From Gibbula magus (Eukaryota > Mollusca > Gastropoda > Trochida > Trochidae), in the NCBI GenBank assembly GCA_936450465.1, contig OW388300.1, forward strand, positions 16,753,266 to 16,817,265: a DNA stretch of 64,000 bases, written 5' to 3'. A program made the translations under genes and the position numbers. Position 1 is the stretch's first letter. Each line of letters begins with the position of its first letter. Positions 56,566 to 64,000 of this stretch are shown piece after piece. Under the pieces are notes generated by a model that did no database searches, was not told the DNA's origin, and was given only the letters and a program-made list of their open reading frames with translations.

Positions 56566-57059
56566 AGGTGCATCCATTGTGTTTCATAAAATTGTATTTT
56601 GCTTTTGAACGTTCCAACACATCATATGTGCTGTTTACAATACAAACAAATTCACTCAACTTACATATTCATCTCCAATCGCCAAAAATATCACAATTAC
56701 TAATTTCCAATTAAAATCTAGAAACATCATTATGCATTTGCAGAAACCGAAAGTGCACGTCCTGTTTACATGCACGGTAGTTATATGACCTATTGAATAT
56801 TATCAAACCAAATTTGTTATTTTGTCAGGTTAAAATAAGATTCCAAAATTACGTTTGACTCATTGGCGCGCGCCACACGCTGTGTATTGTCCGGTTTTCG
56901 ATCAGAAATCGATACTTTTACCTTCATATCGTCAATATACTAAGAAAACTACCATTAAAATGGTAGTTTTCGGTTACAGTTGGTACTTCTCGATGAAATA
57001 AGACCAACTATAACGTTTGCCATATTTGTCCCCAATCAACACAATGGATGTACCTTTAA
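56562..57059. mobile_element. TTAA-flanked MITE, family 2 (490 bp)
   Basis: Element 56566-57055 with terminal repeats AGGTGCATCCATTGTG and (right) CACAATGGATGTACCT, between TTAA at 56562-56565 and 57056-57059. It shares its left TTAA with the family 1 copy. A perfect 13-bp-arm hairpin lies inside at 56944-56971. Confidence 0.82.
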
Positions 57060-57201
57060 ACAACAACTATTATATTTATCTTAAAGGGCAGTGTAATATC
57101 TACAATCTGGTGCTTCACCAGCTCACGGCGCCAGGGAACACAAACGAGTGAAGATATTGATTTGTTTTTATCACCACAAATCCTCAAAGGATCATTCGAA
57201 T

Positions 57202-57830
57202 AAACCACAGGACACAGTCGAGTGTAAATGAAGAACAACACATTAACCCACTTGACCATCATCAGCATCAGATACATTTAGTATTTCTGTTTTCAGAAGA
57301 TAATATATTTTTGTTACATATATGAACAGAGTTATACAATGTTTCCCAATTTTCATAATTAAATCACAGGACACAGTTAGGTGTAAATGAAAAACAACAC
57401 ATTATCATACTTGCCACCATCAACCTCAGATACATTTAGTATTTCTGTTTTCAGGAGATACTATATATTTGTTATATAATTAAGGAACTAAGTTATAAAA
57501 TGTTTCCCAATTTTCCGAAGTAAACCACAGGACACAATCGAGTGTAAATGAAGAACAACACATTAACATACTTGATCATCGTCAACATCAGATACATTTA
57601 GTATTTTTCTGTTTTCAGGATAAATTGTATTTGTGTTACATATATGAACACAGTTATACAATGTTTCCCAATTTTCCTAATTAAATCAAAAGACACAGTT
57701 ATGTGTAAATGAAAAACAACACATTATCGTACTTGCCATCATTAACATCAGATACATTAAGTATTTCTGTTTCAGAAGATAATATATTTTTGGTAGATTT
57801 ATGAACACAGTTACACAATATATCCCAATC
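57202..57830 (+). repeat. about 160-bp tandem repeat, four units in A-B-A-B order
   Basis: Units begin near 57202, 57361, 57522 and 57683. Units 1 and 3 share TCGAGTGTAAATGAAGAAC and CATTAAC. Units 2 and 4 share TGTAAATGAAAAAC and CATTATC. The array is thus a duplicated dimer. Confidence 0.9.
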
Positions 57831-59179
57831 AACCGGATTCTGGAACATGTGTATGGGAGGGGTGGTATTAATGCATGGTTAATACAATATTTCAGGTATT
57901 AGTTATTATGCCATAATCGGAAGTAAGTGTGAAGTGAGTTAGTTGAAGTATCTAATAGTGGTTGTCATAATAATTTCATTTCATACTTATGTATATAGAT
58001 ATGCATTTCTTGGCCTGGTTTTCTACCTTCAGAGCCATCAGTTCTGACTATCTTCTGTAAGGTGAGATAACCACATTTGATAAAAAAAAAATTGATTCAA
58101 AAGGTCTGGTATTTTTAAAGTAAAATACACAGGCGTTTTGGATGTCAAGTTCTTGAAGTTTGGTGAAAATACTCTCTCCTTGATTAGGCTGAGTGTGGCG
58201 AACACATTGAAAAGAATCAAATTGATTTCTATTGAATCATGGGTTGCAGTAATTGAGTTTTACTAAACGAATGAGCAAGAGCGATGTGTCTGTACACAGT
58301 TCTATTTTCAGAAGAATGCATACATTCCTTTGTAAAAACAATTTGATTTTTTCTTAATAATTTACAAAGGAAGTTAGACATGTGTACAATGGAATTGTTA
58401 TTGTTATCAGTTAGTCTGTAGCACAAAACGTAATCTGTGCTGATTGTGTTAGCTATTGCCTTTAACGTTATCAGACAATTTGATAATAATGTATATGATT
58501 ACAATCCTTAACGTCATGAGATTGATGAGATGTCTGATGGGTATATGACTGTTACATCAAAGCAACACCCATGAGAAAATGCAAGATTAATTTTTTAAAT
58601 ATTCATGAAGGGGATAACATATTGAACAAATATCACATTTGAGTTCCACGTGTTTACTTTCAAAAGTTTAGCGTATTAAACATATGCCATGTTTTAGCAT
58701 TGCAATGTCTATTCATCTTCCATGTAACACGTCCATTCCATAGAGTGTTCATATATCCAATGTCTAGTCCGACATAAAAGGTCAAGTCTGTTTTCGGAGA
58801 CATTTACAAAAATGTGGTAATGGGAAATACGAGCATTTCAGCAAAGGAAAATCATCCTACTTGAACCATCGTGATGTGTATCGTGCGGGGTGCCCCTCAG
58901 TGGTGCATGATCACCTTGGCAAGCCACTTAACCTTCAAAAATAATTTTTTCCCGAAGATGGACTTAAGATGGTAGGTAACTATTACGTTTTCTGTTGAAC
59001 TTACATAATCTTTGAAATATAAACTGTTTGTAGTTTATTGAACTTTATATCTAATAGCATTTAGCTCTGTTTATCTGTCTCTAAATGACTTATTACTACA
59101 AACGATTTTTGAAAAGGACACACTATCTGTCGACTAACATTCATCAGAGCGTGACATTGCAAATCAGCATCCAATTATT
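57831..59179. other. no recognised feature
   Basis: AT-rich sequence; no supported gene or repeat. Confidence 0.4.
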
Positions 59180-59446
59180 GGCTCTATAAAAGGTGAGGTG
59201 AGGTGGATTGGGGTAGTATTATGGCAGGGAGAAAGCCCGCAACGCCATGTGACTATGCATTTGCGAGCATCGGCTAGAACTACGCTGAAATTCAGTGTAG
59301 CATTGCTACCAAACCTTACTGCGTGGAGAACAGTTCTCTACTGCAGACAAAGTTGCCGTGCCCCTTGCAGGATTCGAACCCCGGGCCTTTTCATCGGAAG
59401 CCGAACGCGCTAACCACTGCGCTATCACACCCAGGCTCTATTAAAA
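59180..59446 (-). mobile_element. tRNA-derived SINE, copy F (internal deletion)
   Basis: Insert 59192-59433 in minus orientation. It retains the B box (GGATTCGAACC at 59370-59380) and the A box region. Flanks GGCTCTATAAAA (59180-59191) and GGCTCTATTAAAA (59434-59446) differ by one base. About 50 bp before the tail, including GGCGTTAAACCC, is deleted. Confidence 0.88.
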
Positions 59447-61495
59447 ACAATGATTGACTGTATTAAATCAGACAGTGTAACCTTAGATTGTTATTACCTA
59501 TTTTCTTATCCTCGTTTATAATAATTAGCACCATCAGGATACTCGTTTCTTGTATTCAAAAGGAAGTTCATTACAACTGGGTTATGTCTGTGCATACGTT
59601 TAGCATCATTAAAAGCTAAACAAGTGTCTTGATAACAACAGCAGGCGTTTCTTCGCGCTTATTTTTTACATTCTATAATTCTGTTCAATTCTATATATAC
59701 TCATGGTAAAAATGGTTGATACACCTGAACAGAGAATGGATTGTAGCAAATTAAATGCATGGACAATGACCATTATTCAATATCATGGTATTTTCGAAAT
59801 TAAATGGCACAAACACATGATGTGTACTAAATAATACATGTCATGTATGTATTGTGTGCGAATGAGACTCCATGAAAGATTGGGTGTAAATTGGGTCCAG
59901 TAGAATTTTCAAATGTAACTTTTCATTATTTTTACCAAAATGAGAACACTCAAACACTGATGAACCAATGCGAAGATCTCAAGACACAAGGAATGAACTC
60001 TTTTGAATACAATTAATTTTCTTATATTCCTTTTTCTTTGTATTTTAAAGTTTAAGTGGAGAAATAGCAAATGCTCAAATACACTATTAACAAAAAGACT
60101 TCCAGCAGTAACATGTTTTACCAAAAATAATCGAAGCTGACACCTAACGTTATTTATGTAACATGTCATTTCCATAACTATCAGAGGGTGTCAACCATTA
60201 TTAACATGAGTATATTTGATAATTTACAGTCGATATTTCTGATAATCATTTTCAAAATGGCCTGAATCACATCCCATAAAGCATGAAGGTTCCAGCCACC
60301 CAGGTAAGTACTGTACTGTGAGAGGAAGGGAGTTGAGATTAAATCCTCCTTATATCCATTCCTATATCAACTCACATTCAAACATAACGACATTCTTGAA
60401 ATTTTAGGAAATACTTTGCATGTGAAAAGATGAAGGACCACCACGACCCATGTATCTTTATTTCAATGAATGCCTATCTATTTCCGTGTGGACAGCATAA
60501 TTCTATGCACGTGTCTGTTGCAGATCTTCTCGATAACAACTTCTTTATTGTGAACGTCTACGGCGTTTTTATCCCCCGTCGCCCGTTTAGCGCGAAGAGG
60601 GCGATATGGTATTCGGCAGTTGCCGTCAGTCAGTCTGTACTTACGTACGAAATGGAATAACTATTCACTGGATTCTTTTCATATTTTGCAGAGTAACGTT
60701 CAAACAAAATTGTGTGATCTGTACCTTCAGATCCAGGTCACAACGAAACTTTATCATTTTAACCTTTTACTGTATTCTTCTCGAAGGGAAGACAAAGGGA
60801 TGATCAAATTTTGGGGATATTGACATTATTCTAAAAGTAACAGCAAAACGGTTTCCACATATTAAGTTTGTCAGCGGGATATAGCAACAACTGTTCATTG
60901 GATTCTCATCATTATCTTAAATCAATTATTCTTTAAGGGAAGATTCACGGACCAGTACATTTTGCTGACCTTGACATTATTTTTTCCGATTTTGAAATAT
61001 TATTAATGTATTCGGAATGTGAACTAACAATGTGTGTATAGGCGTGTGTGCATACCTCCAAATCCTAATAAACATGATGTATTGCCCTCAGCCTTGCTGT
61101 CTGAAGATTATGAATGTGAACCTTCAGGAACCCATATCAAGTTCTAAGTACCCAAGGGACATTGTAATGTATAAGGAGATACACATTTAAACCTATTACA
61201 TAGTATCGGATCTAATCAGATTACTCCAGTATTGAAGGAACCATTCGCAGCTCACTAAATACAGCAACATTTATAATCTTCTCTAGCCTAACATATTGCA
61301 GCCCAGAGACCTAAGTACATGCCAGAGTAAAGCATGCGATACGTCCGTTTTGAACGTCTTTACACTCAGACTGATATCAGTTCATACAAAACTATAATCC
61401 TATTTCCTGAGTTACTGAGTTGAATGAATGTATATCATATTGCAATCAATGTTCACCTGACTCTGATGTTGTTTATCTCGTAAGTCCGCTGTAAA
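59447..61495. other. no recognised feature
   Basis: About 2 kb of AT-rich sequence with no supported gene or repeat. Confidence 0.4.
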
Positions 61496-61545
61496 ATCAA
61501 CCATAATCAACCATAATCAACCATAATCAATCACAATCAATCATA
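61496..61545 (+). repeat. AATCAACCAT short tandem repeat
   Basis: About five units of 10-11 bp (AATCAACCAT, later AATCAATCA). Confidence 0.85.
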
Positions 61546-61906
61546 GTGGAGCTACTTGCATTCTTGAAAAAGCGATTCAGATGGATATTTTCGGTGGTTT
61601 GGTGGGTGTTTATTTAATATGTGAAAAAGGACATTCAAACGAAACTGCGGATAAATTTAGTCAAATGTAAGACCAATGACAGCTGGTTACAGTAGCGATA
61701 ACACTGAGGAAACGCGCTGTTGATTGGTTCAAAATTCCCGCATTCCGTTGGTTAGTGGAAGGTCAAATAAACATAACCTCAATCAGTCATTCTCGGAATG
61801 TAATGACGGACTTATACAATCACATCAAATGTTGTGATTTAACTAAGCAGAGAAAGACAATATTATTACCCACGTGGTACTTCGTAAAGGGGTTTCATAA
61901 CAATCT

Positions 61907-61930
61907 GTTATGACACATATGTGTCATAAC
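61907..61930. repeat. perfect 24-bp palindrome
   Basis: Symmetric around ACATATGT, with GTTATGAC and GTCATAAC at its ends. It may be the core of a decayed foldback element, because AAAGG and CCTTT lie just outside. Confidence 0.75.
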
Positions 61931-62669
61931 ACCTTTAAGTAATTTGATTGGCTAACGATGAACTTTGACACTGGCTCGACTACTTTATTCATTCATAAAA
62001 CGAACGTGAATTCATTCATGAAATTACAAGTATTTTACGACAACACTTATAATTAATATGTATCTCATTGTTCAGTTAGTTCATAAAATCGTACTGTTTT
62101 AATGAATAATTAACAAATACACCATGACTAGTGCAGAGCTAATAAACACAAAGTCTAGAATGCAGCAAGAGTTTTTGCTCTCAATCTTACCTTTGGGAAT
62201 GACATTGCACCAAACGCTCAGTATCTCGGTGAAAATATTGTGTGAATTTATACTCACAAGGCAAACATAACCGAAAGGAAAGTCATTTCAACGGCGATGT
62301 TCATCTAAAACTTACATTTAATGAGGTTGTTGTAGCTTATTTACACATTCCGACGACGAGAAACATGCGAATGGCGGCCACATGACGTCATTCAAAGGAC
62401 GGATAACTCTCATATCATGTCCTCGAGCAGGGAGACGTTATATTACGTAAGCTTCCTTCAGCATGCCTAGTGCAACTGGTTTCGCCAACCGAACATCACG
62501 GATTATAGAATGGTTTGATTTTAAAAGCGTGGATATTTAACGTTGTAATATTATGAACTTATAGATGCTGTGACAGGGTTGATATTACTCCACTGTTCCG
62601 TTCCTTTATAGGTGACAACATACATATATTGTAAAACACAATAAATCGTATGAAATACATGTTGGTAAT

Positions 62670-62826
62670 AAATAGGATACATAACTCGTTTCCATTTCAT
62701 ATCAAGTTTATGTCCCTCGTGAAATAATATTGTTTTGTCTCTCACCAATGCTCGAGACAAAGCAAAATTATTTCACTCGGGACATAAACTTGATATGAAA
62801 GGGGAAGCTCGTTAGATATCCTATAA
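62670..62826. mobile_element. foldback element, about 70-bp arms
   Basis: TTTCATATCAAGTTTATGTC (from 62695) pairs with its reverse ending at 62800. Inner arms GTGAAATAAT...TTTGTCTC pair with GAGACAAA...ATTATTTCAC. Outer arms TAGGATA-TAAC pair less perfectly. The loop is about 12 bp. Confidence 0.75.
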
Positions 62827-62910
62827 GTATGTTATTGTTCTCTTAACTTTTTTTTTAATCATAACACCAAACTTACTAGAAAACTATATCACGGTTTTCT
62901 TACTGAAATG

Positions 62911-63337
62911 TAAACTGAAGCACAAAAGAAACGTAAAATTAACGATTAAATTAATATTTTAAAGAAATGAGATGCATTTGATTATGGCACGATGCAATAA
63001 CACCTATTGGCAGTAGTTTTAATGACTTAATTGGTGACTGTTTTATTTTTTGATTACAATATCATTATTTAAACTAGACAGGGGTAAGAAATGAAATTTA
63101 CACCAACATGACACCTACCATGTTAAAATTGTTGTAAATGTGTGCATGACGAGGCAATTTAAAAAAAAATAAATTTAATACTTAGAAGAATTCTTTGATT
63201 GATTTAATGTTTTGGACTAATTTCCCAAACTATTCAGATTTTGAATACGACGTCGAAAACTTGAGAAATTTGACATTGAAAATTATACATATGATAAAAA
63301 CAACTGAGGGGTGACGTTTCCTTTGTGCTTCAGTTTA
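62911..63337 (-). mobile_element. TA-flanked MITE, family 1 copy B (423 bp)
   Basis: Element 62913-63335 with terminal repeats AACTGAAGCACAAAAGAAAC and (right, reversed) AACTGAAGCACAAAGGAAAC between TA sites. The interior is the reverse complement of copy A. Confidence 0.8.
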
Positions 63338-64000
63338 GTACTCTCACACAAAATCAAAAGCGTTCTAAAATGAAGGTACATGGTTCGGTAAACACATTCG
63401 AGTCGATTTCTCACCGATCAGCCATTTTAATCGCGGCTCGAAGGTATTCCATGTGGTCTGACTGTTGTAGCGATACCTAAACACTCAGAGTAGAGTTTTA
63501 AATATGGTACAATGTTGAATGGTCGTCCATCGTGCTGTCAGAACTCTTAAATTCTAATGAGACCTACAAATCTACTTCCCTCACTGAAGAGTTTCATATA
63601 AATGTCGCTTTATACGACGCACCATTTTCTTCGAATATGCGAGCGTTTTTCTATGGGTACGGCTTATTGGGTCGTGTAATGGGTTGCTTTACCAACTAAC
63701 GTAATAATATAATGTATAATACTGCATGGCTTAAATCAGCCAGTAATGGAGACTGGCAAGAGTTATGCCTTGCATTGGGAAGTTGCCTAAGGTCTAACAG
63801 GGGAGGCCATTGATCTGGAAGCTGGTCTACCTCTCTTTAACCTGGTGTCAGTCGATGCTGCTTGTAATGATAACACACATCACGTCTGTTCTTTGTAAGA
63901 TGAACATTGATGCCTGTAAACTAACGGGTAACGTAACGAGCTTGCGTACAGGTTAATCATGACCCTTCTTTATATATCTGTTGTACGTGCACAGTAATCA
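63338..64000. other. no recognised feature
   Basis: No supported gene or repeat to the right edge. Confidence 0.4.

Noticed and set aside
57081..57100. Another TTAA MITE start (TTAAAGGGCAGTGTAAT)
   Set aside because: Resembles the family 1 left end, but no matching right end is found downstream.

Overview
The window looks like AT-rich nuclear DNA from a marine invertebrate animal, most likely a mollusc (possibly a gastropod). This rests on the mix of repeats: tRNA-derived SINEs ending in GGCGTTAAACCC plus a TCACCTCACC-type tail, an I/Nimb-like LINE, Penelope-like DNA and many short MITEs. The phylum is inference; no host gene is present to confirm it. I see no convincing host protein-coding gene, rRNA or functional tRNA gene in 64 kb.

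The main feature is a full-length LINE at 6211-14587 (about 8.4 kb, plus strand). It has an intact gag-like ORF1 with three zinc knuckles and an intact ORF2 (apurinic endonuclease, reverse transcriptase, RNase H, Cys/His tail). It ends in a CAA-rich tail and sits between perfect 13-bp target-site duplications, so it looks young. Its 5' UTR carries four perfect TGACGTCA sites and its 1.85-kb 3' UTR carries an array of covarying hairpins.

Layout. 1-6.2 kb is a graveyard of older retroelements: LINE tails, a Penelope-like end with a hammerhead-like motif, and a decayed RT gene containing a SINE that itself contains a LINE tail. 6.2-14.6 kb is the intact LINE. 14.6-36 kb is mostly unrecognised sequence holding old direct duplications (15.4-19.1 kb versus 29.7-34.4 kb; 25.1 versus 35.6 kb), foldback elements, MITEs and LINE remnants. 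36-64 kb holds minisatellites, two tandem arrays (111-bp units near 55 kb and about 160-bp units near 57 kb), four more SINE copies and most of the MITEs.

How the parts relate. The intact LINE could supply its own replication proteins. The SINEs and LINE tails depend on LINE machinery that is not necessarily this element's. The MITE families (CAC...GTG ends with 3-bp duplications; TTAA; TA) carry no transposase here and must have been moved by enzymes encoded elsewhere.
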